Origin: JBOGXF01 sp050694275
GTDB lineage: Bacteria > Actinomycetota > CADDZG01 > WHSQ01
Assembly: GCA_050694275.1 (NCBI GenBank)
Contig: JBOGXF010000182.1
Span: forward strand, 1 to 7,957
Length of the DNA stretch: 7,957 bases
Direction of reading: 5' to 3'
Under the pieces are notes generated by a model, which saw only the letters and a program-made list of their open reading frames with translations, was not told the origin of the DNA and made no database searches. Positions 1 through 5,465 of this stretch are shown here, piece by piece (position 1 is the first letter of the stretch; every line of letters begins with the position of its first letter). The translations under genes were made by a program, and so were the position numbers.

Positions 1-688
1 GGAAGACGTCGGTGTTCTTGAAGTCCACCCAGTGATTGGTCATGGCCCCCCGGCCAAACGAGGCGGCCAAACTGGCCACCGTGGGGCCGTGTCAGACCCG
101 GGCCTGTTGTTCTAACCCCACCGTCCCTAGCGCTCTGAACACCTTGGTGACGAGATAGCCCTCTTCGTTGGAGATAGTCGCCCCGCCGCCCCACGCGAAG
201 CCCTCGTTGCGGTTGACGGTGTTGCCGTCGGCGTCCGTCTCGACGAAACGCTCGTCGCGCGCGTCCTTCATAAGGCGCGCAAGCCGGTCGAACGCGTCCT
301 CCCAGGAGATCTCCTCCCAGTCGGTCGCGCCGGGTCGGCGAATGAGGGGCATCTTGGTGCGCGCCTCGCTGACCGCGAGTTGCATCGTCGACGCACCCTT
401 GGGACACAGCGACCCACCGTTGATCGGACTGTCCGGGTCGCCTTCGATGTGAACGAGGTAGGGCTTTGCGTTGAAAGATGTGGTCTCGCCGTGACCTGCG
501 ACGTAGGCGATCATCGAACAGCCCACCGCGCAGTAGGGGCACACCGATCGCACTTCTTTGGCACGATCGATCTTCAGACCGCGCACCTGGGCGTAGGCGG
601 GCTGGAGATCGAACCCGAAGGTGGCCCACGCCGCCCCCGCGCCTCCCGCCGCGGAGTACTTCAAAAAGTTTCTGCGAGTAACTTCCAC
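1..688 (-). CDS. fdnG: Formate dehydrogenase catalytic subunit, selenocysteine-containing, Tat-exported (3' end outside window)
   Basis: Oxidises formate to CO2 at a molybdenum or tungsten bis-MGD centre with selenocysteine as ligand; it should act outside the membrane or in the exported compartment. From the GTG at 688 the product begins MEVTRRNFLK, a canonical twin-arginine motif, then a hydrophobic stretch and an AYA cleavage site. A [4Fe-4S] motif follows: CxxCxxxC at residues 50, 53, 57 and Cys95, followed by PKG. The frame then meets TGA at 92-94 but continues beyond it as HGPTVASLAASFGRGAMTNHW, which closely matches FdnG just after its Sec residue (Sec196 in E. coli, Sec199 here). The TGA is therefore Sec, not a stop or a mutation. 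An upstream in-frame GTG at 730 adds 14 residues; I prefer 688 because AGGGGGT lies 6 bases before it and the Tat n-region is then of normal length. About three quarters of the protein lies past position 1. The gene is divergent from mrp. Family assignment is very secure; FdnG versus FdoG-type subclass is less so. Confidence 0.93.
44..94 (-). promoter_or_regulatory. Sec-coding UGA with bacterial SECIS-like hairpin
   Basis: Read on the minus strand, the UGA (94-92) is followed by 11 bases and then a perfect 7-bp stem, GGUGGCC (80-74) with GGCCGCC (68-62), one pair being U-G. The stem closes a five-base AGUUU loop that contains GU. An outer stem, GGCCCC (88-83) with GGGGCC (49-44), can also form. 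The loop starts 18 bases after the UGA, close to the roughly 17 bases in the E. coli fdhF SECIS, whose loop also carries a GU needed for SelB binding. The structure lies inside the coding sequence, as bacterial SECIS elements do. The sequence match is direct; SelB recognition is inferred. Confidence 0.85.
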
Positions 689-819
689 GAGCCCACCCCC
701 TCGCTCGAAAGCCTCCCTCGAAAAATACACCTTTGCCGGCGTGTGCGCTTGTGAGATGTGTGAAACTAACCACCGGTTCGGGCTCGGATATCAGCAATAC
801 GAGCGCGGGGGAAGACATA
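689..819. promoter_or_regulatory. Divergent intergenic region between fdnG and mrp
   Basis: These 131 bases must hold the promoters of both the formate dehydrogenase gene (leftward) and mrp (rightward). I see ribosome sites at both edges: AGGGGGT at 695-701 for the minus-strand gene, and GGGGGAAG at 807-814 for the plus-strand gene. No pair of -35/-10 boxes stands out on either strand. Either gene could instead start further out (GTG at 730, TTG at 733), which would make the two start sites almost touch; the ribosome sites and family alignments speak against this. Confidence 0.5.
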
Positions 820-1926
820 GTGCAAACGGGCGCCATCACGGAAGCCGACGTCCACGACGCGCTCGCGAGCGTCGAGGACCCCGAGCTCCACCGGCCGATC
901 ACCGAGCTGAACATGGTGCGGGGGATCGTCGTGCGCCCGGACCAAGTCCACGTCTCGATCGCGCTGACGGTGCCGGGCTGCCCGCTGAAGGCCAAGATCA
1001 ACGCCGACGTGACCTCGGCCATCAAGACGCTCGGTACCGAACAAGTGTTCGTCGACTTCACCACCATGAACGACGAAGAACGGGCCTCGCTCCGCGAGCA
1101 CCTGCACGGCGGCACGGTGACGTCGATGGGTGATGTCTTCGCCAAGTCTCGCGTCATCGCGGTCTCATCGGGCAAGGGCGGGGTCGGCAAGTCATCGGTG
1201 AGCACGAACCTCGCGATCGCCCTTGCCCGGCGAGGCAAGCGCACGGTGATAATCGACGCCGACGTCTACGGCTTCTCCATCCCCCGAATGCTCGGGATCG
1301 ACCGCAAGCCGGTGATCATCGACCGGATGATCGTCCCTCCCGAGGAGCACGGGGTGGCGGTCATCTCCATCGGCTTCTTCGCGGCTGAGAACAGCCCCGT
1401 GATCTGGCGGGGCCCGATGCTCCACAAAGCCCTGACCCAGTTCGTCACCGACGTCTACTGGGACAACCCCGACGTGGTGATCGTCGACATGCCCCCCGGC
1501 ACCGGTGACGTCTCCCTGACCATGGCCCAGTTCCTCCCCGCGACCGAGGTCGTCGTCGTGACCACGCCCCAACCGGTGGCCCAGCGAGTCGCGCAGAGGG
1601 CCGCCTACATGGCGCGCAAGGTCAACCTCACCGTCTCGGGCGTGATCGAGAACATGAGCTGGTTCACCGGACGGGATGGCTATCGGTACGACATCTTCGG
1701 CTCGGGCGGCGGCGAGCTCCTCGCGAAGGAGCTCGACGTGCCGCTGCTCGGTCAGATCCCCCTCGTACCCGCGTTGCGAGAGGGCGGCGATATAGGGGTA
1801 CCGATCGTGGTGGCCGACCCCGAGTCCGAAGCGGCACAAGCGATCGAGGGCGTGGTCGGAAATCTCCTAAAGATCGGTCCGAGCCGGATCCAGCTTCCGG
1901 TCCTAAACGTGCGCGGGAGCGGCTGA
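820..1926 (+). CDS. mrp: Mrp/ApbC-family P-loop ATPase with N-terminal DUF59 domain
   Basis: A cytoplasmic ATPase of the Mrp/NBP35/ApbC family, members of which carry and deliver Fe-S clusters. The 368-residue product has an N-terminal DUF59 (MIP18-like) domain at about 5-85, with its conserved Cys54 in VPGCPLK. The P-loop NTPase domain includes the deviant Walker A GKGGVGKS (118-125, signature Lys119), DADVYG (146-151), and MPPGTGD (224-230). The C-terminal GVIENMSWF is present, but the CxxC that normally follows it in Mrp is replaced by TGRDGY, and Cys54 is the only cysteine in the protein. Actinobacterial Mrp proteins, including the mycobacterial one, also lack this CxxC, so this fits a lineage variant rather than damage. 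I chose GTG 820, preceded by GGGGGAAG, over the far upstream TTG at 733. The gene is divergent from the Fe-S enzyme formate dehydrogenase and tail to tail with a DUF971 gene, which supports an Fe-S role. Confidence 0.92.
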   Translation: MQTGAITEADVHDALASVEDPELHRPITELNMVRGIVVRPDQVHVSIALTVPGCPLKAKINADVTSAIKTLGTEQVFVDFTTMNDEERASLREHLHGGTVTSMGDVFAKSRVIAVSSGKGGVGKSSVSTNLAIALARRGKRTVIIDADVYGFSIPRMLGIDRKPVIIDRMIVPPEEHGVAVISIGFFAAENSPVIWRGPMLHKALTQFVTDVYWDNPDVVIVDMPPGTGDVSLTMAQFLPATEVVVVTTPQPVAQRVAQRAAYMARKVNLTVSGVIENMSWFTGRDGYRYDIFGSGGGELLAKELDVPLLGQIPLVPALREGGDIGVPIVVADPESEAAQAIEGVVGNLLKIGPSRIQLPVLNVRGSG

Positions 1927-1931
1927 CGCTT

Positions 1932-2255
1932 CTATCCGGAGCACTGCGCGCATCGACACCATTCGCGCAGCGTCTCCCATGGATAGATGCCCGTCTCGTG
2001 GCGGTCGTTCCATTTGAGCGTCAGCCCCCACCCCCCGGCGAGCTCGGCGTCGATGACGCGCAGCACCTCGGGCACACCGGCCCGAGGCCAGATCGTCGCG
2101 CCCTGAGCGCGTAGCTCGCGGCACTGCGCGCACGTGCAGCGAAGGCGGAGGTCGACCAGCTCGAAGCGCGTGACGTGCTCGTCGCCCCAGGTGACGACGA
2201 CACCGTCGTCGTCAACGTCGACCTGAATCGGTTGAACGGATGGGTCGGCGACCAC
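1932..2255 (-). CDS. DUF971 (GBBH-like N-terminal domain) protein with two CxCxxC motifs
   Basis: A 107-residue cytoplasmic protein of the DUF971/GBBH-like_N family (the N-terminal zinc domain of gamma-butyrobetaine hydroxylase, also found at the C-terminus of plant HCF101). The family pattern is clear: a VTWGDEHVTRF strand pair, then CTCAQC (Cys40, 42, 45), and later GLTLKWNDRHETGIYPW with His86. CxCxxC plus His is the zinc site of gamma-butyrobetaine hydroxylase. Unusually, a second CRCAQC (Cys100, 102, 105) lies at the very C-terminus. The gene ends 5 bases from the stop of mrp, converging on it. The GTG start at 2255 has no clear ribosome site, so the message may be leaderless or the start may be wrong. 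Free-standing DUF971 proteins have no firmly established biochemical role; an accessory role to Mrp is an inference from the HCF101 fusion. Confidence 0.85.
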   Translation of the reverse strand: MVADPSVQPIQVDVDDDGVVVTWGDEHVTRFELVDLRLRCTCAQCRELRAQGATIWPRAGVPEVLRVIDAELAGGWGLTLKWNDRHETGIYPWETLREWCRCAQCSG

Positions 2256-2264
2256 GAGGTCGGA

Positions 2265-2291
2265 TCAGCCGCCCGGGCGGGATTCGGCTGA
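2265..2291. repeat. Inverted repeat upstream of the DUF971 gene
   Basis: TCAGCCG (2265-2271) and CGGCTGA (2285-2291) form a perfect 7-bp inverted repeat around a 13-base GC-rich centre, ending about 9 bases before the DUF971 GTG. It could be an operator or a hairpin in the 5' leader. There is no U-tract on either strand, so it is not a clear intrinsic terminator. Confidence 0.35.
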
Positions 2292-2368
2292 ATACGTCTG
2301 TTCTTCCATCAATTCGATCTTCGCGCAGTCGGTTTTCGGTGCCCACAGCAAGACGAGGGCCGGACATG

Positions 2369-2387
2369 AGCGACAAATATCGTCGCT
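2369..2387. repeat. Small inverted repeat after the beta-helix gene
   Basis: AGCGAC (2369-2374) and GTCGCT (2382-2387) form a 6-bp stem with an AT-rich seven-base loop. It lies about 30 bases downstream of the beta-helix stop codon and upstream of the DUF971 gene, both on the minus strand. A weak terminator or an operator for the DUF971 gene are both possible. I see nothing else of note in the 160 bases between these genes. Confidence 0.3.
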
Positions 2388-2415
2388 ATGTACCACGCAA
2401 CCGGACGGCTAGGGG

Positions 2416-3738
2416 CTAGGGGCCTTCCTCGGGTGGGTTCGACGATCCGTCGTAGGAGACGTCCTCGTCGACGTCCCTGGTGACCAGGTTGCCGATCCAC
2501 CAGCGAACCCTCTCGAACCGCGACGCCTCGATCCCGACGTCACGGTTGGCCACGACGTTGTCCAAGAGATAGACGCGTGCGGCGCGGATATCCCGCAGGC
2601 GGATGCCCGCGTCGTAATCCCATTGATCGAGCCCGCTGGTCGGCGACTCGTCGTCGACACCCACGACCCTGTTGCCGGCGATCCTCAGTTTCAGATCCCG
2701 GGCACGCTCGACATCGATACCGGCGGCCTCATAAGCGAACGGCTCGTCGCTGTCCTGAACTGTGATCTTGTTGCCACGAATCTCGACGAGCCCTGTGGCG
2801 GTTCCCACGTGGCGGCGGTCGTCGGCGTTGAAGACGTCGATCACCAGGCCTGCCCCAACGAGCTTGTTGTCGTTGAGATAGACCCGCGTGTGGTGGACGT
2901 GCGGCTTGTTGAGCTCTTCGTTCTGCTCCGACGCGGCGGTGCGGTCGTTGGCCGAGTGCACCACGTCGGTGTACATGAGCGCGTAGTACTCCTCCGAATA
3001 GATCGTGTTGTCGGTGATGAAGACCTGGTGATACCGCTGAGTGTGATCGACCATGCCGTGCGACCCATGCTTGCCGGAGCCGCCGTGATGGTGGCTCGGC
3101 TCCCCGTATCCGCTGCCGTGGTGGTGTCCGTGCAGCTGGGCGCGCAGCGGTCCGTAGATGGTGTTGTGGTGGAAGTGCGCCCCGTTGAACCCATCGAAGT
3201 TGACGGCCGGACCGTTCGTGAAGAAAGGCAGGTCGCCGAGGTTGAACAGCCCGTTCCGATTCCGCGGGTCGACCGTGTTGTGTTTGAACTCGCCGTCGAA
3301 GTGCCTGATCTGCCCGACGAACCCAAATTCGTTGCGGGCGATTACCCCGCTGGTGGGTCCACCGGTCCGCTTGACGTTCTGATTGACGCGCAGATCGCCA
3401 ACCTTGTTGCCGACCACCGTGACCCCCGGGCCGTTCCAGTTCAGGGTGAGGCGTGAGCGCACGATGTTGTCGCGAATGACGACGTGCCTGCTCGTGTCAC
3501 TGATGTTGATGGAACCTACGTCCCAGTCAGAGATGACGTAGGGGTCGCTCTTAGTGCCCGAGCCCGATCGCACTCCGTGATCGGCGTCGAACTCGGAGTC
3601 GTCGGCGATTCTGATCGAGGACCGTTGCTCTCGCTCGTCGTCTCGCGCCAGCGCCGGTCCCGAAGTGCTCGCGACCGCGACGCTCGCGACCACCATCGCC
3701 CAGAGAAGCCACCAGCCCAACCTCGCTCTTTGGTGCAC
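2416..3738 (-). CDS. Secreted right-handed beta-helix (NosD-like) protein with His-rich loop
   Basis: A 440-residue exported protein. Residues 1-31 form a Sec signal peptide: HQRAR, a hydrophobic core, and ALA before the cleavage point. Near the N-terminus, GSGTKSDPYVISDW (58-72) is the entry motif common in NosD-like and S-layer-associated beta-helix proteins. From about 85 to 425 at least ten short repeats of the form hydrophobic-x-I-x-D/G-N-x-I/V recur (for example VVIRDNIV, VTVVGNKVG, VFITDNTIYS, VEIRGNKIT), which is a parallel beta-helix with an asparagine ladder. A loop at 203-237 contains 11 histidines, with three more at 188-191, and looks like a metal-binding insert. There is no membrane anchor or sorting signal at the C-terminus. 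The GTG start has an excellent GGGAGG at 3745-3750, 6 bases away. It lies downstream of the membrane-tethered sigma gene and shares its promoter-like motif. The ligand or enzymatic role is unknown; beta-helix proteins include both binding proteins and polysaccharide-active enzymes. Confidence 0.85.
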   Translation of the reverse strand: MHQRARLGWWLLWAMVVASVAVASTSGPALARDDEREQRSSIRIADDSEFDADHGVRSGSGTKSDPYVISDWDVGSINISDTSRHVVIRDNIVRSRLTLNWNGPGVTVVGNKVGDLRVNQNVKRTGGPTSGVIARNEFGFVGQIRHFDGEFKHNTVDPRNRNGLFNLGDLPFFTNGPAVNFDGFNGAHFHHNTIYGPLRAQLHGHHHGSGYGEPSHHHGGSGKHGSHGMVDHTQRYHQVFITDNTIYSEEYYALMYTDVVHSANDRTAASEQNEELNKPHVHHTRVYLNDNKLVGAGLVIDVFNADDRRHVGTATGLVEIRGNKITVQDSDEPFAYEAAGIDVERARDLKLRIAGNRVVGVDDESPTSGLDQWDYDAGIRLRDIRAARVYLLDNVVANRDVGIEASRFERVRWWIGNLVTRDVDEDVSYDGSSNPPEEGP

Positions 3739-3744
3739 CTCACA

Positions 3745-3750
3745 CCTCCC
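3745..3750 (-). promoter_or_regulatory. Ribosome binding site of the beta-helix gene
   Basis: GGGAGG on the minus strand, followed by TGTGAG and then GTG at 3738. It fixes a GTG start that places the signal peptide in the usual position. Confidence 0.75.
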
Positions 3751-3802
3751 GGTAGATCCGCGCCGAACTCAACGGCGCCTCACAAGGCACCCTTCGAATG
3801 CA

Positions 3803-3831
3803 ATACGGTCGGGCCCTCCCGAAAGTAACGC
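3803..3831 (-). promoter_or_regulatory. Candidate ECF-type promoter of the beta-helix gene
   Basis: On the minus strand GCGTTAC (3831-3825) is followed after 18 bases by GTAT (3806-3803). The same two elements, spaced by 17, precede the adjacent ECF sigma gene. The layout fits ECF promoters, which have a -35 ending in AC and a short -10 of GTC/GTA type. A transcript starting about 7 bases downstream would give a leader of about 57 bases ending in the strong GGGAGG ribosome site. This is a pattern match only. Confidence 0.5.
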
Positions 3832-3844
3832 AAACCCCCTCAAT

Positions 3845-3860
3845 CTGGACGCGCGTCTAG
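3845..3860. repeat. Near-palindrome over the sigma-factor stop codon
   Basis: CTGGACGCGCGTCTAG is a 16-base palindrome with one mismatch and a perfect 10-base core, GACGCGCGTC. As RNA it can form a six-pair stem closed by GCGC on either strand. It covers the TAG stop of the sigma gene. It has no following U-tract, so a terminator call would be weak; a protein-binding site between the two genes is equally possible. Confidence 0.25.
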
Positions 3861-4894
3861 GACAGCGTGGGTCGGATCTTGGCCCGTACCCGGAACTCGA
3901 CCTCGTTGGTCGGGGTACTAACTCGGCACGAGATCGTCACCTCAGTGGGAAGGCTGCTCGGGTCGGCGGTGCACGAAGGAGGGTCCGTCGTGTCGCCGTC
4001 GTCGCCGGAGTCCCCGATGGTGACTGTGGCTTCGGCGCTCGCCGGTCCGTCGTCATCATCGACCGTGACCCCATAGTCCCGCGCCCTGCGTGGGGGATCC
4101 CTGAGGGCGGAAGTCAGACCCTCGTCCGACTGGGTTGACTGAGTATCGACGGTAACTTCCCCCCGTTGCGCGACAGGTGCGATCTCCAACCCGGCGGGAC
4201 TGCTCCAGACGGACGCGGAGCCGGCCGCGACGTCGACGGACTGGACGGGATCCGATGCGACCACTTCCGGCCCGGGTGGCGAGATACCCAGCAAGGCGAT
4301 CGCCGAGAACGCGACGCAGGCGCTCGCGAACCCTTCGCTCACCGGGGCGTGACGCGATGAGTTGAAGGAAACGCGGTCGAGGAGCCGGCGCCCCTCGGTC
4401 ATGATCGCGCCGGCGAACGCGGCCGCTCGGTCCAGAAGCTCGCTGAGGCGGCGCCGCGCTCGCATCCTCAGCATCCGCACCGCGTCGGGGCTCACATCGG
4501 GTAGCGACGCGGCCCCCACCTCCGCGAGGAGCACGGCCCGCTGGCCCGGGCTGAGATGCCTCAGCGCTCCCTGCACCTGTTGGAACTCGAGCCGGGCGAG
4601 GCTCTCTCTTTCGACGTCGTCTTGTGCGGCCCGATCGGGGACCACGTTCGTGGGCGCGCCGCGGTGCCACCTTCGAGCTTCGTCCCGCAGCAGGTTGAGG
4701 GCGATCGTCACGGCGAGAGCACGGACCGAGCGGTGCGGATCGATCGATTCCCACATTCGGAAGAGGCGCAGACCGGTCTCCTGAACGATGTCCTCGCGGA
4801 GCCAGGGCGCCACATTTCGGGGTGCGAGCACGCGATCGACTCGGCGCGCCAATGCCGGCCACTCCCGCTCGAACGAGTGCGTCGGGCGACCCAT
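3857..4894 (-). CDS. ECF-type sigma factor with C-terminal transmembrane helix and extracytoplasmic tail
   Basis: A sigma-70 family protein of the ECF type that appears to be membrane-bound. From ATG 4894 it has 345 residues. Region 2 (about 10-80) reads LREDIVQETGLRLFRMWESIDP and AVTIALNLLRDEARRWHR, typical of ECF sigma-2. Region 4 (about 113-157) reads LRHLSPGQRAVLL and then SPDAVRMLRMRARRRL, so the recognition helix is kept, but the segment before it is about seven residues shorter than usual. A basic stretch precedes one hydrophobic helix (about 187-205, GFASACVAFSAIALLGIS). A 140-residue tail follows: a Pro/Ser/Asp-rich linker, then a small beta-rich end with two cysteines (308 and 323) that could form a disulfide. 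An earlier GTG at 4939 adds 15 residues, but its AGGAG is only 2 bases away; 4894 has GGGGAGAGGG. ECF groups with fused C-terminal membrane domains are known in actinobacteria. I see no separate anti-sigma gene beside it. Confidence 0.82.
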   Translation of the reverse strand: MGRPTHSFEREWPALARRVDRVLAPRNVAPWLREDIVQETGLRLFRMWESIDPHRSVRALAVTIALNLLRDEARRWHRGAPTNVVPDRAAQDDVERESLARLEFQQVQGALRHLSPGQRAVLLAEVGAASLPDVSPDAVRMLRMRARRRLSELLDRAAAFAGAIMTEGRRLLDRVSFNSSRHAPVSEGFASACVAFSAIALLGISPPGPEVVASDPVQSVDVAAGSASVWSSPAGLEIAPVAQRGEVTVDTQSTQSDEGLTSALRDPPRRARDYGVTVDDDDGPASAEATVTIGDSGDDGDTTDPPSCTADPSSLPTEVTISCRVSTPTNEVEFRVRAKIRPTLS

Positions 4895-4953
4895 CCCTCT
4901 CCCCATCCCGGCCGACGTCCATCGCCGGCCGGAGCCCACTACTCCTGCTACCT

Positions 4954-4981
4954 ATACTGCGCAATGCCCCTTTTGTAACGC
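4954..4981 (-). promoter_or_regulatory. Candidate autoregulated promoter of the sigma gene
   Basis: On the minus strand GCGTTAC (4981-4975), 17 bases, then GTAT (4957-4954, reading GTATAGG). The same pair occurs upstream of the beta-helix gene with an 18-base spacer. A start point about 7 bases downstream would give a leader of about 50 bases to ATG 4894, or an almost leaderless message for GTG 4939. ECF sigma genes commonly drive themselves; that this one does is inferred. Confidence 0.5.
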
Positions 4982-5103
4982 TTGTCTAGCTTATGCCTAA
5001 AGTGGTTTGTCGGCTGGGGCCCCGTGGTGCGATGCCCGGTCATACCCATCAATCCGATAGATGACCCCCACGACGGGGTAAGTAAGCCGCGAGTTCCTAA
5101 CGC
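4982..5103. other. Intergenic leader of the Rho_N-like gene
   Basis: Lies between the sigma promoter region and the ribosome site of the next plus-strand gene. It holds a 5-bp inverted repeat, ACCCC (5064-5068) with GGGGT (5075-5079), around CACGAC. I see no convincing plus-strand promoter boxes, although a promoter for the gene at 5118 must be somewhere here. Confidence 0.35.
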
Positions 5104-5104
5104 G

Positions 5105-5114
5105 GGAGGTGATC
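5105..5114 (+). promoter_or_regulatory. Near-perfect Shine-Dalgarno
   Basis: GGAGGTGATC matches the complement of the 16S rRNA 3' end over ten bases and lies 8 bases (from the GGAGG core) before ATG 5118. It decides the start in favour of ATG 5118 and against the GTG at 5109, which it overlaps, and predicts strong translation. Confidence 0.8.
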
Positions 5115-5117
5115 CAC

Positions 5118-5456
5118 ATGCCGCGCGGCGAATGGACGAAGAAGCAGGAGCGTAAGTACGAGCACATCAAGGAAAGCCAGAAGGATCAGGGCACGTCCGC
5201 TCGCAGGGCTGAGGAGATCGCGGCGAGGACGATCCAGAAGGAACGTGCCCGCAAGGGTCAGAGCAAGACCGCGAGCAAGGCGTCCGTACGGGACATGCCC
5301 TCCTCCAAGAGGGGAGGTCAGCGTTCGGGCATCCGGGGGCCCAAGGGGAGAACCAAGCAGCAGCTGTACGAAGAAGCGAAACGCAGGGGGATCGAGGGCC
5401 GGTCCAACATGAGCAAGGATCAGCTGCAGCGCGCCCTCGCCGGCAAGAAGAGTTGA
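5118..5456 (+). CDS. Small charged protein with Rho_N/SAP-like C-terminus ('plasmid stabilization protein' family)
   Basis: A 112-residue, very basic cytoplasmic protein. The N-terminal half, MPRGEWTKKQERKYEHIKES then AEEIAARTIQKERARKG, is the hallmark of a widespread small family often labelled 'plasmid stabilization protein', although I know of no evidence that it stabilises plasmids. A low-complexity SKRGG linker at about 62-76 leads to TKQQLYEEAKRRGIEGRSNMSKDQL (79-103), which matches the Rho termination factor N-terminal/SAP-like helix-extended-loop-helix, a nucleic-acid-binding fold. There are no cysteines and no membrane segment. It has its own strong ribosome site and stands alone, converging on the NYN gene with a 9-base gap. 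A nucleic-acid-binding or stress-related role is plausible, but the function is not known. The family label should not be taken as a sign of a plasmid. Confidence 0.8.
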   Translation: MPRGEWTKKQERKYEHIKESQKDQGTSARRAEEIAARTIQKERARKGQSKTASKASVRDMPSSKRGGQRSGIRGPKGRTKQQLYEEAKRRGIEGRSNMSKDQLQRALAGKKS

Positions 5457-5465
5457 TGCGCGGGT

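Noticed and set aside
92..730. A complete 212-residue protein, or a pseudogene of formate dehydrogenase, ending at TGA 92
   Set aside because: The family sequence continues without break after the TGA, the TGA is at the Sec position, and a SECIS-like hairpin follows.
2265..2309. A 14-residue leader peptide (MEEQTYSAESRPGG) just upstream of, and in frame with, the DUF971 gene
   Set aside because: It has no good ribosome site and no amino-acid bias suggesting attenuation; its end also coincides with an inverted repeat. Too short to support.
2623..3456. Long plus-strand open frame of 277 codons opposite the beta-helix gene
   Set aside because: It is the antisense of a clear repeat protein with a signal peptide and a strong ribosome site; its product has no recognisable domain and its ATG no ribosome site. 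High GC gives long antisense frames.
4056..4964. Minus-strand open frame of 302 codons overlapping the sigma gene in another frame
   Set aside because: The product is Arg/Gly/Pro-rich low-complexity sequence typical of a shifted GC-rich frame, whereas the other frame gives a clear sigma factor.
5064..5079. ACCCC/GGGGT hairpin as an intrinsic terminator or riboswitch
   Set aside because: The stem is only 5 bp with no U-tract and no conserved riboswitch elements.
5118..5456. Evidence that the region is a plasmid or carries a toxin-antitoxin module, from the 'plasmid stabilization' family name
   Set aside because: The family is small and mainly chromosomal. No toxin, partition or replication gene is present, and the visible domain is Rho_N/SAP-like.
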